Below are positions 7,588 through 15,883 of a stretch of DNA of 37,459 bases, in pieces. The stretch spans positions 1 to 37,459 of the forward strand of contig JAFGLS010000161.1 in assembly GCA_016927935.1 (NCBI GenBank). Direction: 5' to 3'. Both the position numbers and the translations under genes were made by a program. The notes beneath the pieces are model-generated. The model ran no database searches and was not told the origin of the DNA. It was given only the letters and a program-made list of their open reading frames with translations. The DNA comes from Syntrophaceae bacterium (GTDB lineage: Bacteria; Desulfobacterota; Syntrophia; Syntrophales; Smithellaceae). Position 1 is the stretch's first letter, and the number at the start of each line of letters is the position of its first letter.

Positions 7588-7788
7588 ATGAGTGCCATAA
7601 ATAACAGAGGAAGGCAACAGGGAGGAAATCCCGGATCGGGCCGTGGTCGAATGGGTGGAAGGTTTGCAGCCGGACCAGGCGGCTACTGTATGTGTCCGCA
7701 GTGCGGCCATCGTGAAGTCCATGCAAGAGGAGTCCCCTGCATGAGGATAAAATGTCCTAAATGCGGGTCCTCAATGACCAGAGAATAA
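7588..7788 (+). CDS. small Arg/Gly-rich zinc-ribbon protein
   Basis: A 66-residue protein with two parts. The first half is rich in Arg, Gly and Gln (RGRQQGGNPGSGRGRMGGRF). The second half is a zinc ribbon with four cysteines: CMCPQCGHRE, then CMRIKCPKCGSSMTR. The Shine-Dalgarno AAGGAGGAAAA precedes the ATG. Related short zinc ribbons accompany NifX-family genes in anaerobes. Probable nucleic-acid or protein interaction module; function not known. Confidence 0.8.
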   Translation: MSAINNRGRQQGGNPGSGRGRMGGRFAAGPGGYCMCPQCGHREVHARGVPCMRIKCPKCGSSMTRE

Positions 7789-7814
7789 ACATTTTATGAA
7801 AGGAGGTTTTCTTT

Positions 7815-8171
7815 ATGCCTAGAGGAGATGGAACAGGCCCCATGGGAATGGGACCGCTGAGCGGCAGGATGGCCGGATTTTGCGCCGGTTATAATATGCC
7901 CGGCTACATGAATTCCATTTCGGGAAGAGGTATTGGAATGGGTTGGGGACGTGGTGGACGAGGTGGAGGTTTTGGTTTCCGAAACCGCTTTTACACCACA
8001 GGTGTACCGGGATGGGCATTTTATGGTAGCAGCATGGCCGCTCCATATCGCAATCCCGATCCGGAAACAGAAAAACAATTCCTCAATAACGAGGCGGAAT
8101 TTCTGCAACAGGAAATGGACGCGATAAAAAAAAGATTGAATGAATTGAGCAATAAACCGCAAAAAAAATAG
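7815..8171 (+). CDS. DUF5320 family Gly-rich protein
   Basis: A 118-residue protein beginning MPRGDGTGPMGMGPLSGR, the hallmark of DUF5320, followed by AGFCAGYNMPGYMN and a long glycine-rich stretch (about 38-60). The C-terminal third is a charged coiled-coil-like helix (EKQFLNNEAEFLQQEMDAIKKRL). AAAGGAGG precedes the ATG. The family is found beside NifX/ORP-like genes, and its role is unknown. The gene ends in an A8 run at 8161-8168 directly before TAG; in the -1 frame the reading frame stays open into the next NifX-family gene (see findings). Confidence 0.85.
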   Translation: MPRGDGTGPMGMGPLSGRMAGFCAGYNMPGYMNSISGRGIGMGWGRGGRGGGFGFRNRFYTTGVPGWAFYGSSMAAPYRNPDPETEKQFLNNEAEFLQQEMDAIKKRLNELSNKPQKK

Positions 8172-8286
8172 CCTCTTTTGCGAAGCCGGTACAGAGCTGA
8201 TCCGTGCACTGCGGCGACAGGGTGCTTCTCAAGCTTACATGCTGCCGCCGCAACCGGCAAATATTTTTAAAAAAGGAGTCGAGGTA

Positions 8287-8649
8287 ATGAAAATAGCACT
8301 TACAACATCGGGGGACGACTTAAACAGCCCTCTTGATCAGCGTTTCGGTCGCGCGCCAAAATTTCTCATCTACGACATGGATACAAATACCTTCGAGATG
8401 GTGGATAATGCCCAGAATCTTAACGCGATGCAGGGTGCCGGCATTCAATCCGCGCAAAATATCGCCCGGCTAGGTGTCGGAGCTGTAATTTCAGGACATT
8501 GCGGACCAAAAGCTTTTCGTACGCTTCAGGCCGCAGGCATTAAGATATACAATACCTCGGCCATTACAGTGACAGAAGCCCTGGAACAATACCGTGCCGG
8601 CACGCTAAACGAATCCTCATCTGCCGACGTGGATGGACACTGGGTATGA
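8287..8649 (+). CDS. NifX/NifB-domain family protein 2
   Basis: A 120-residue PF02579-type protein: MKIALTTSGDDLNSPLDQRFGRAPKFLIYD at the start (N-terminal strand-loop with the FGRA motif), GAGIQSAQNIARLGVGAVISG, then HCGPKAF with the Cys-Gly-Pro signature at about 79, and a C-terminal helix. The ATG at 8287 is chosen because GGAGTCGAGG lies just upstream. An in-frame ATG at 8239 would add 16 residues without a ribosome site. It overlaps TrmO by ATGA. Probable metal-cluster carrier. Confidence 0.9.
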   Translation: MKIALTTSGDDLNSPLDQRFGRAPKFLIYDMDTNTFEMVDNAQNLNAMQGAGIQSAQNIARLGVGAVISGHCGPKAFRTLQAAGIKIYNTSAITVTEALEQYRAGTLNESSSADVDGHWV

Positions 8650-9137
8650 TCAACAAACAAATAATATATAAGCCAATCGGAATAATTCACAGCGAACATA
8701 CGATAGCAGCAAAAACACCCATTCAGCCGGTTTACGCCCGCGGTTGCATGGGACAGGTGGAAGTTTTCGAAGAATTTAAAGCAGGACTGCGCGATCTGGA
8801 GGGGTTTTCGCATATTTACCTGATTTATCATTTCAATCAGGCGCCACCATTTAAATTACTGGTCAAACCTTTTCTTCAGGATGTGGAGCGGGGAATATTC
8901 TCCATACGTGCGCCGGGACGTCCTAATCCCATAGGGTTGAGCGTTGTGGATCTCATTCGGATTAAAGACAATATTCTGGATGTTGATAATGTAGACATAT
9001 TGGATGGAACACCGTTGCTGGACATCAAACCATATACGGCAAAATTCGATCTGCATGATGTCCGAAAAAATGGCTGGCAGGATGAGGTTGACGAAAAAAC
9101 CGCTAAAAAAAGGGGGGAAAGAGGTTATCGTTCATGA
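8646..9137 (+). CDS. trmO: tRNA (N6-threonylcarbamoyladenosine37-N6)-methyltransferase TrmO family
   Basis: SAM-dependent methylation of t6A37 in tRNA is the known activity of TrmO (YaeB/TsaA). The 163-residue single domain shows the family markers: YKPIGIIHSEH at the start, FEEFKAGLRDLEGFSHIYLIYHFN, SIRAPGRPNPIGLSVVDL (the conserved RxPxRPNPIG block, about 90-105), and LDGTPLLDIKPYTAKFD. The gene overlaps the NifX-family gene upstream by ATGA and the DUF89 gene downstream by 4 bp, so it is translated with the island. It lacks the C-terminal extension of longer enterobacterial forms. Confidence 0.92.
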   Translation: MINKQIIYKPIGIIHSEHTIAAKTPIQPVYARGCMGQVEVFEEFKAGLRDLEGFSHIYLIYHFNQAPPFKLLVKPFLQDVERGIFSIRAPGRPNPIGLSVVDLIRIKDNILDVDNVDILDGTPLLDIKPYTAKFDLHDVRKNGWQDEVDEKTAKKRGERGYRS

Positions 9138-10018
9138 AAATGTCTCTGGATTGCATCCCGTGCTTCATCCGACAGGCCGCTGATGCGGTCAGAATGTCCG
9201 CTTCATCCGCTGAAGAACAAAAGCATCTGATGCATAACATTCTGCAATGGATGGGAGAAATTGATTTAAATCAGTCACCACCGGCAGCATCCCAGATGAT
9301 TCACCGGCGGTTGCGTTCTCTTTTAACGACAGACGATCCATATCGTCTTGCCAAGGACCAGCATAATCAATTGGCAGCTGCGCTGATTCCTTCGATCCGG
9401 CAATATATTAAATCGTCAGCTGATCCCCTGATTATGGCCGTACGCTACGCCATTACCGGAAACATCATTGATCTAGGTGCGAAAAATAAAATCGGCTACG
9501 GGGAAATTTACGCCGATTTGCAAAGCGCATCTATGCAACCTGTCTATGGTAATATGGATTCTTTTAAAAAGGCTGTTCAAGAAGCAAAAACAATTCTCTA
9601 TTTGGCGGATAATGCCGGTGAAATATTTTTTGACCGTTTGTTAATTGAGCAGCTGTCCCGTGTCAGAATAACAATGGCCGTGAGGGGAGCTCCTGTCATC
9701 AACGATGCCACCATATCGGACGCGGAGGCGGCTGGTATCTCTGAAATAGCTGATATTATTGACAACGGCTCTGACGCTCCGGGAACAATCCTTGATGACT
9801 GCAGTAATGAATTTCGCCTCTGCTTTAAAAATGCAGATATGGTCATTTCCAAGGGTCAGGGTAATTTTGAAAGTCTTTCCGAAGAAAAGCGCGAAATCTT
9901 TTTTCTGTTTCGAACAAAATGTCCGATTATAAGCCGGCATTCCGGATTTTGTGTGGGAACTTACGTTGCTGCAAATCTTTCCGCCATGCCCAATTATTCT
10001 TCAGGAGCCATCCTATGA
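9134..10018 (+). CDS. DUF89 family protein (damage-control phosphatase-like)
   Basis: A 294-residue member of DUF89. Members with the N-terminal CxxC are bacterial/archaeal metal-dependent damage-control phosphatases thought to hydrolyse harmful sugar or nucleotide phosphates. Visible: SLDCIPCFIRQA with C7 and C10, LYLADNAGEIFFDRLL, VRGAPVINDATISDA, GTILDDCS, ISKGQGNFESL (Asp and Asn metal ligands lie in these blocks) and FLFRTKCPII. Gene ends overlap both neighbours by ATGA. Substrate not predictable from sequence. Confidence 0.9.
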   Translation: MKMSLDCIPCFIRQAADAVRMSASSAEEQKHLMHNILQWMGEIDLNQSPPAASQMIHRRLRSLLTTDDPYRLAKDQHNQLAAALIPSIRQYIKSSADPLIMAVRYAITGNIIDLGAKNKIGYGEIYADLQSASMQPVYGNMDSFKKAVQEAKTILYLADNAGEIFFDRLLIEQLSRVRITMAVRGAPVINDATISDAEAAGISEIADIIDNGSDAPGTILDDCSNEFRLCFKNADMVISKGQGNFESLSEEKREIFFLFRTKCPIISRHSGFCVGTYVAANLSAMPNYSSGAIL

Positions 10019-10629
10019 AGGCTGGAATTATCGCGACAGAACTTAAATTGCATGCGCCCTTCACGATGTTTGGCACAGCAACGGGAATAGTCATTATGGC
10101 GATTTTTGTGCATTTCTCTATTTCGAGGGAAATCTCGTCTGTTTTTTTCTGGACGTTACATCCTCTTCATGTGCTTTTGAGCGCACTGGTCACCACAGCC
10201 ATGTACCGTCTGCACACCGGCAAGGGATTTCTGCGCACGATTCTTATCGGATATTTTGGTTCCATCGGAATTGCCACGCTCAGTGACTCGCTCATGCCTT
10301 TCACCGGCGAATGGCTGCTGGATATGCCTCATCGGAGCATACATTTGGGATTTATTGAAAAATGGTGGCTGGTTAATCCACTGGCTTTTGCGGGAATTGC
10401 CATTGGATATTTGTGGCCGAAAACAAAAGTCTCCCATGCGGGACATGTTTTTTTAAGTACATGGGCATCTCTGTTTCATATTCTTATGGCCATCGGCTCC
10501 TCACCTGATGTTGCGACGATGGTGCTCATTGCCTTCTTTTTATTCCTGGCGGTCTGGATCCCCTGTTGCACCAGCGACATAGTCTTTCCTTTACTTTGGA
10601 TTAATAAAAAGGAGGGCGAAAGCGCATGA
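10015..10629 (+). CDS. conserved-looking polytopic membrane protein of unknown function
   Basis: A 204-residue inner-membrane protein with about six hydrophobic segments (near residues 15-35, 45-62, 70-90, 115-130, 140-160, 165-190). Histidines lie at or in the membrane: HAPFTMFG near the start, LHPLHVLLSALVTTAMY, PHRSIHLG, and SHAGH. A histidine-rich core could bind metal or haem, but I do not recognise the family. Start ATG 10015 overlaps the DUF89 stop; a much earlier in-frame start would lie inside DUF89 and is rejected. It overlaps the MinD-like gene by ATGA, tying it to the island. Confidence 0.8.
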   Translation: MKAGIIATELKLHAPFTMFGTATGIVIMAIFVHFSISREISSVFFWTLHPLHVLLSALVTTAMYRLHTGKGFLRTILIGYFGSIGIATLSDSLMPFTGEWLLDMPHRSIHLGFIEKWWLVNPLAFAGIAIGYLWPKTKVSHAGHVFLSTWASLFHILMAIGSSPDVATMVLIAFFLFLAVWIPCCTSDIVFPLLWINKKEGESA

Positions 10630-11495
10630 AGATAGCCGTTGCCTCAGGCAAGGGAGGAACAGGAAAGACCACTGTCAGCGTCAATCTGGCACGTGTTTTC
10701 AATACAGACGTGCTGCTGGCGGACTGCGACGTGGAAGAACCCAATGCCCACTTGTTTTTAAAAACATCCGGTCATAATAAACAAATCATCGGCATACCAG
10801 TACCGGAAGTTAACGAAGAGCTCTGCAACAGCTGCGGTGAGTGCGCCAAAATCTGCCAGTTTTCCGCTATCGTCACCTTCGGCACGCCGCCGCTTGTTTT
10901 CCCGGAAATGTGTCACGGATGCGGTGGCTGCACCCTGATATGTCCAACCAAAGCTATTAGCGAAAAAAACCGTCGAATCGGTGTTGTTGAAACATCACAG
11001 ATGAAGAACATCACCCTGGTTACCGGAAGACTTGACGTTGGTGTTGCTTTGGCTCCGCCTCTTATTCGTGCCGTAAAGAATGCTCTGCCTGAAAACGTCA
11101 CCACCATACTGGATGCGCCGCCCGGTACCTCCTGTCCGGTGATTGCCACAATCAGGGATTCGGATTTTGTTCTGCTGGTAACGGAACCAACTCCTTTCGG
11201 GTTGCATGATTTGACCCTGGCGGTGGATATGGTCAGAGAACTGAATCTGCCCTTCGGAGTGATCGTCAATCGGATGGGAAGTGGAGATAATCGCGTCCAC
11301 AAATTCTGTGAGAAGGAAAATATTCCCATTTTGACGGAAATTCCCGATGATCGGCAGATCGCCGAAAATTATTCACGGGGGATCCCGATAATAGACTCAC
11401 TTCCCCGATACAGGAAAATTTTTGAGGACATGATTGAAAAAATAACTGACTTTAAAAGGAAAGGAATCACAAAAAATGCCGACTTACGAATATGA
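10626..11495 (+). CDS. MinD-type ATPase with inserted 2[4Fe-4S] ferredoxin domain (1)
   Basis: A 289-residue P-loop ATPase of the MinD/Mrp group. Deviant Walker A GKGGTGKTT at 8-16, DCDVEEPNAH (switch I), then a ferredoxin insert with CNSCGECAKIC and CHGCGGCTLIC (two 4Fe-4S motifs, about 68-107), then Walker B LDAPPGTSCPV and VTEPTPFGLHDL. The pair of such proteins in this window parallels, from memory, DVU2103/DVU2104 of the Desulfovibrio ORP complex. It likely couples ATP hydrolysis to a cluster- or cofactor-related step. It overlaps the FmdB-type gene by 20 bp. Confidence 0.93.
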   Translation: MKIAVASGKGGTGKTTVSVNLARVFNTDVLLADCDVEEPNAHLFLKTSGHNKQIIGIPVPEVNEELCNSCGECAKICQFSAIVTFGTPPLVFPEMCHGCGGCTLICPTKAISEKNRRIGVVETSQMKNITLVTGRLDVGVALAPPLIRAVKNALPENVTTILDAPPGTSCPVIATIRDSDFVLLVTEPTPFGLHDLTLAVDMVRELNLPFGVIVNRMGSGDNRVHKFCEKENIPILTEIPDDRQIAENYSRGIPIIDSLPRYRKIFEDMIEKITDFKRKGITKNADLRI

Positions 11496-11733
11496 ATGCA
11501 CTAACTGCGGTATATTCTTTGAGAGACAACAAAGCATCCATGACGAACCTTTATCGGTCTGCCCGGAATGTAATGGCGAAGTAAAACGGCAGATCAGCGG
11601 TGGAAGCGGTTTCATAATGAAATCGACAGGCTTCAGCCGACGCGATCAGACGAGTGGGTGTTCACTGGAAGAAACGGGTAAAACCTGCTGTGGAGCAAGT
11701 CAACGTTGCGATAAACCGCCCTGTGGAGATTAA
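11476..11733 (+). CDS. FmdB family zinc-ribbon protein
   Basis: An 85-residue protein with the FmdB/CxxC-CxxC zinc ribbon: MPTYEYECTNCGIFFERQQS with the first CxxC, then VCPECNGEVKRQISGG with the second. The C-terminal half adds further cysteines (SGCSLEETGKTCCGASQRC and KPPCG), beyond the usual domain, possibly a second metal site. The ATG overlaps the MinD-like gene by 20 bp and has AAAGGAAAGGAATC upstream inside that gene. FmdB-type proteins are described as putative regulators, but direct function is unproven. Confidence 0.88.
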   Translation: MPTYEYECTNCGIFFERQQSIHDEPLSVCPECNGEVKRQISGGSGFIMKSTGFSRRDQTSGCSLEETGKTCCGASQRCDKPPCGD

Positions 11734-11734
11734 A

Positions 11735-12688
11735 ATGCCTGAAAAAGTTTATAAATATCTATATGGACCGGTACCCTCTCGCCGATTGGGAAGATCTCTT
11801 GGCGTAGACATAGTGCCTTATAAGACCTGCACCTATGACTGTATCTACTGTCAGTTGGGAAAAACAACAAACAAAACGACTGAAAGACTCGATTATGTTC
11901 CTGTTGCGGATATTTTATCGGAACTAAAAGAAAAACTGTCGGCAGGGGTTTCCTGTGACTACATAAGTATCGCCGGTTCCGGCGAACCGACACTGCACGC
12001 ATCAATCGGTAAAATAATTGACAAAATAAAGGAAATGACGAGTATTCCGGTAACAGTTTTGACCAACGGGTCTTTACTTTTCCTGCCGGAAATACGCCAG
12101 TCATTGATGAAGGCAAATATCGTCATCCCCTCGTTGGACGCCGGCAGTGATCAACTCTTTAAATATGTCAATCGCCCACACAAGGACATTTCTTTTGACA
12201 GGATGGTTCAGGGGCTGATTGATTTTTCGCATCAATATACCGGCCGTATCTGGCTGGAGGTTCTCTTGATTTCCGGAATTACCGGAATGGAAGCGGAGGT
12301 AAAAGAAATAGCGGCGCTGGTAGAAAAAATACGCGTGGAAAAAGTTCAGCTCAACACGGTAAACCGACCGGCTCATGAAGATTTCGCCTGTGCCGTAAAT
12401 TCAGAACAAATGAAAAACTTAGCAGGTTTATTTCCCGTAACGGTGGAAGTTCTGGAAAGTACTTCATCCATCGGTTTTGACGGATCAACTCAATCGGAAA
12501 CGACTGACAAAGATATTCTAAATTTACTGGCTAGAAGATCGTGCACGTTTGACGAAATAAGTTTGGGACTGGGATTACATCCGCATGAAGTGGCAAAAAA
12601 AATAAAAAGTCTCATAGATAAACAACTTATTTCTTCAACGCGCACCGATCACCGCTTATTCTATAAAATAAAGGAGAAAATAAGATGA
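11735..12688 (+). CDS. radical SAM protein (COG0731/wyosine-synthase-like)
   Basis: A 317-residue radical SAM enzyme. The cluster motif is C32-x3-C36-x2-C39 in YKTCTYDCIYCQLG, preceded by YLYGPVPSRRLGRSLGVD, a signature of the COG0731 family. SAM-binding glycines follow in SIAGSGEPTLH and TNGSLL. The C-terminal 65 residues resemble a winged helix (LLARRSCTFDEISLGLGLHPHEVAKKIKSL). ATG 11735 is chosen because TGGAGAT lies just upstream and the family N-terminus matches; an earlier in-frame ATG sits inside the FmdB gene. The stop overlaps metK. Product unknown. Confidence 0.88.
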   Translation: MPEKVYKYLYGPVPSRRLGRSLGVDIVPYKTCTYDCIYCQLGKTTNKTTERLDYVPVADILSELKEKLSAGVSCDYISIAGSGEPTLHASIGKIIDKIKEMTSIPVTVLTNGSLLFLPEIRQSLMKANIVIPSLDAGSDQLFKYVNRPHKDISFDRMVQGLIDFSHQYTGRIWLEVLLISGITGMEAEVKEIAALVEKIRVEKVQLNTVNRPAHEDFACAVNSEQMKNLAGLFPVTVEVLESTSSIGFDGSTQSETTDKDILNLLARRSCTFDEISLGLGLHPHEVAKKIKSLIDKQLISSTRTDHRLFYKIKEKIR

Positions 12689-13869
12689 GCAAATTGAGAA
12701 CAAGACATATTTATACATCGGAATCAGTTTCCGAAGGACACCCGGATAAAATATGCGATCAGATATCCGACGCTATTCTGGACGCATGTCTGGAGAAAGA
12801 TAAAAATTCCCATGTTGGTTGCGAAACGGCGGTTGGACCTAATCTTGTAGTAAATCTTGGAGAAATATCCTGTAAGAAATGGAATGAAATCAATTCTGGT
12901 GTAATAGCGCGCGAAGTAGTGAAAGATATCGGGTATGATAATCCCTCCGAAGGATTCAGCTGGGACACTTTCAATTACATTTCTGCCATTCATAGGCAAT
13001 CTGAGAATATCAACCAGGGCGTAGATCGCGGCACACCGGAAAAGCAGGGTGCGGGTGACCAGGGCATGATGTTCGGCTACGCGTCCAACGCTACGCCACA
13101 AATGATGCCTGCTCCAATAATATATGCGCACAGTTTATTGGAAAAATTGACCGAGGTTCGCAAGCGAAAAGCAATTGAATATCTACGACCGGATTCCAAG
13201 GCGCAAGTCAGCGTACTTCATGAAGATGGAAAGGCTGTTAAAATTACAACAGTCGTAATTTCTCATCAGACTCATGATGTCCCACTGAAACGAATTCGTA
13301 AAGATTTGATAGAAGTCGCTCATCAGGTTCTTGATAAAACAGGAATGTTGAGCAATCAGACCGATTTTTTTATCAACCCGACCGGCAAATTTGTAATCGG
13401 CGGTCCATGCGGCGATTCAGGTGTCACAGGCAGGAAGATTATTGTTGATTCGTACGGAGGTGTGGGATCTCATGGCGGAGGTGCTTTTTCCGGCAAAGAT
13501 CCTTCAAAGGTAGACCGTTCAGCAGCCTATTATGCGCGGTATGCAGCAAAAAATATTGTTGCCGCTAAGCTGGCTGAAAAATGCGAGATTCAGATTGCAT
13601 ATGCAATAGGTATTGCAAGACCGCTTAGCATCAATATCAGTACTTATGGTACAGGAGTAATTCCCGATAATAAAATTGAGAAAATTCTTACAGAAAGCAA
13701 GATATTTGATTTCCGTCCGGCTATGATGATTAAGGAGCTGGGACTTACAACACCCCAAGGATGGAGCTATCGCAATAGCTGTATTTATGGGCACTTTGGA
13801 CGTAAAGGCTTCCCTTGGGAAAAAACGGATAAGGTAGAAGCTCTACGAGAAGCTGCCGGATTAAAATAA
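12685..13869 (+). CDS. metK: S-adenosylmethionine synthase
   Basis: Makes SAM from methionine and ATP. The 394-residue length is standard. Signature blocks: YTSESVSEGHPDKICDQISD (12-31), GAGDQGMMFGYASN (about 126), the P-loop-like GGGAFSGKDPSKVDRSAAY (about 262), and the C-terminal GWSYRNSCIYGHFGR. Shine-Dalgarno AAAGGAGAAAATAAG precedes ATG 12685, which overlaps the radical SAM stop by ATGA. Its position next to a radical SAM enzyme, TrmO and two methyltransferases places the SAM supply beside its consumers. It looks like the ordinary housekeeping enzyme. Confidence 0.98.
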   Translation: MSKLRTRHIYTSESVSEGHPDKICDQISDAILDACLEKDKNSHVGCETAVGPNLVVNLGEISCKKWNEINSGVIAREVVKDIGYDNPSEGFSWDTFNYISAIHRQSENINQGVDRGTPEKQGAGDQGMMFGYASNATPQMMPAPIIYAHSLLEKLTEVRKRKAIEYLRPDSKAQVSVLHEDGKAVKITTVVISHQTHDVPLKRIRKDLIEVAHQVLDKTGMLSNQTDFFINPTGKFVIGGPCGDSGVTGRKIIVDSYGGVGSHGGGAFSGKDPSKVDRSAAYYARYAAKNIVAAKLAEKCEIQIAYAIGIARPLSINISTYGTGVIPDNKIEKILTESKIFDFRPAMMIKELGLTTPQGWSYRNSCIYGHFGRKGFPWEKTDKVEALREAAGLK

Positions 13870-13908
13870 GTATAATTTACTATTATATAAAGAGAGGATT
13901 TTTCAACT

Positions 13909-14550
13909 ATGAAAGATAACAAAATACCAATAGCTATTGAAGGGTGGCCATTTATTCTGCCGCCGGCAATTGCCGCGGTTCTTTTATTTGCCTTTGATTG
14001 TATGACATCCGGTTTTATATTTATCGCACTAACGTTTTGTTTTATGTATTTTTTTCGGGATCCTCAACGTTCAGCACCGGAAGGAACAAATCTGGTCGTC
14101 TCACCGGCAGACGGCAAAATAGTAGCAATAAAAGATTCTTTTGAATCGGATTATCTTAATAAACAGACTCAACAGATTAGTATTTTTCTTTCCATTCTTG
14201 ATGTGCATGTAAACCGTTTCCCGATCAGCGGTTTGGTTGAAACTATCGATTATCATCAGGGAAAGTTTAATCTTGCATTTCTGGAAAGGGCATCTTTAGA
14301 AAATGAACGAACAGCAATGGTTATTGCGGATGGAAACAGGAAAATACTCGTAACACAGATTGCCGGATTTATCGCAAGACGCATCGTCTGTCATGCCCAA
14401 CCCGGCGATTGGATTCAAAGAGGTAAGCGCTATGGCATGATTTGCTTTGGCTCACGGGTTGATATTTTTCTTCCAAAAGATACAGAACTAAAAGTGAAAT
14501 TAGGTGATAAAGTAAAAGGCGCAAAAGATATTATCGCCGTATTAAAATAA
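13909..14550 (+). CDS. psd: phosphatidylserine decarboxylase (short, pyruvoyl type)
   Basis: Converts phosphatidylserine to phosphatidylethanolamine at the inner membrane. The 213-residue short form has two N-terminal membrane helices (about 14-30 and 33-48), then YFFRDPQRSAPEG, VVSPADGKIVAI, LDVHVNRFPISG (catalytic His), and the self-cleavage site FGS at Gly181-Ser182 in ICFGSRVDIFLP, which yields the pyruvoyl group. AGAGAGGA precedes the ATG. The usual partner pssA is not next to it here. This is the second pyruvoyl enzyme in the window. Confidence 0.95.
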   Translation: MKDNKIPIAIEGWPFILPPAIAAVLLFAFDCMTSGFIFIALTFCFMYFFRDPQRSAPEGTNLVVSPADGKIVAIKDSFESDYLNKQTQQISIFLSILDVHVNRFPISGLVETIDYHQGKFNLAFLERASLENERTAMVIADGNRKILVTQIAGFIARRIVCHAQPGDWIQRGKRYGMICFGSRVDIFLPKDTELKVKLGDKVKGAKDIIAVLK

Positions 14551-14582
14551 AATTTTTATTTAAAAGGAAGACCGGTTGGATA

Positions 14583-15197
14583 ATGATCGAAAACGAATTG
14601 ATAGAAAATCATCAGCGTTATCTGGAATGGGCGGAACTTTATCGAAAATTTGGATATGATGTTAATGACGAACGCGCTTTTATAATTAATAAATCCCAGC
14701 CTATTGCCGGCAACATTCTGGAAATTGGCACGGGCAAGGGATATTTTACGCTGGCACTGGCGCGGGCTGGATTTAACTTTTTCTCCTTTGACATTTCCGA
14801 GGTTGAACAACGATATGCCCTGTTGAACCTGATGTATTACGGACTGCAGCAACACGTTACTTTCGGCGTGGCTGACGTTGAATGTATTCCCTGTGATGAC
14901 GGCTTTTTCGACGTTATTTTCGCAGTCAACATGATTTATCATCTTTTCTCTATCCACAAGATCTGTGATGAATTTATCAGAATTTTATCCTCTAACGGGA
15001 AAATAGTATTAAGTGACTTTAACAAAAAAGGACTTGAGATATTGGACAAAATTCACAGTGTCGAGGGAAGACAACACGAGGTGAGCGGCGGCACACTTAA
15101 TGAAGCAAGCGCTGTATTAACCAATCGCGGATTCAAACTAAAAGAGTATCATAGTGAAACCCAGGACTTAATTGTTGCCAGTCCTATAATGAACTGA
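14583..15197 (+). CDS. class I SAM-dependent methyltransferase (1)
   Basis: A 204-residue Rossmann-fold methyltransferase. Motif I is ILEIGTGKGYFTLALARAG (about 45-63), motif II acidic strand FFSFDISEVE, ADVECIPCDDGFFDVIFAVNMIYHL for motifs III-IV. Ribosome site AAAAGGAAGACC precedes ATG 14583. Substrate cannot be inferred; the family (Methyltransf_11/25-like) includes quinone, tRNA and small-molecule enzymes. It lies in series with a second methyltransferase and a J-domain gene. Confidence 0.87.
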   Translation: MIENELIENHQRYLEWAELYRKFGYDVNDERAFIINKSQPIAGNILEIGTGKGYFTLALARAGFNFFSFDISEVEQRYALLNLMYYGLQQHVTFGVADVECIPCDDGFFDVIFAVNMIYHLFSIHKICDEFIRILSSNGKIVLSDFNKKGLEILDKIHSVEGRQHEVSGGTLNEASAVLTNRGFKLKEYHSETQDLIVASPIMN

Positions 15198-15244
15198 ATT
15201 GTTAAAATAATAGTAACTTCTGATAAGATGCATTGGAAAACGGC

Positions 15245-15883
15245 ATGAAAAACGCAAAAGAGACAAAAAAATATGTGGAGACCTGCAAGGAAACATTCTG
15301 GCAGAATGTTTTCCGGATTGAAACAGACTATCTTGTTTCATATCTGCAGGAGGCGCACGATATATTAAGCGTTGGTTGTGGACCGGCGATTATTGAAGGC
15401 AAATTAAGTGAAAAAGGTTTTAATGTCACCGGATTGGATATTTCCGCTGAAGCTTTAAAATGTGCACCGGACAATGTAAGAACTGTGGCAGGTCGGGTGG
15501 AAGAAATGTCTTTTCCGGAATTGTCTTTTGATGCCGTTATTTATGTTGCTTCTATTCAATTTGTAGAGAATTACCGTGAGGCATTGCGACGATCATTCAA
15601 AGTTTTGCGCCCAGAAGGCAAAATTATCGCCATGCTGCTTAATCCCCAATCTGATTTTTTTAAAAATAAGCGCATAGAGCCTGAATCATACGTAAATTTT
15701 ATCAAACACACGAGCTTGAATGAGATTGAAAGTTTTATGGCTAAACTTTTTTCCATACAAACAGAGTATATTCTTGGAATAGATGGTGAGAAAATATTTG
15801 AAAGTAAAAATCCCCGTAAAGCAGCCCTGTATGTTATAAACGGACGGAAAAATCAGACAATGGAGCAGAGAGAAAAACTATGA
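15245..15883 (+). CDS. class I SAM-dependent methyltransferase (2)
   Basis: A 212-residue methyltransferase with motif I ILSVGCGPAIIEGKLSEKG, acidic loop VTGLDISAEAL, and SFPELSFDAVIYVASIQFVENY, then VLRPEGKIIAMLLNP. ATG 15245 is chosen because GGAA lies about 7 bp upstream; TTG at 15233 is an alternative adding four residues. It overlaps the J-domain gene by ATGA. Not a copy of methyltransferase 1. Substrate unknown. Confidence 0.85.
   Translation: MKNAKETKKYVETCKETFWQNVFRIETDYLVSYLQEAHDILSVGCGPAIIEGKLSEKGFNVTGLDISAEALKCAPDNVRTVAGRVEEMSFPELSFDAVIYVASIQFVENYREALRRSFKVLRPEGKIIAMLLNPQSDFFKNKRIEPESYVNFIKHTSLNEIESFMAKLFSIQTEYILGIDGEKIFESKNPRKAALYVINGRKNQTMEQREKL

Noticed and set aside
9919-10014. 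Upstream extension of the membrane protein
   Set aside because: It would lie inside the DUF89 gene in another frame; ATG 10015 with ATGA overlap fits the local pattern.
13586-13600. GCATATGC palindrome in metK resembling the DUF134 operator
   Set aside because: It is within conserved coding sequence and differs in flanks; most likely chance.
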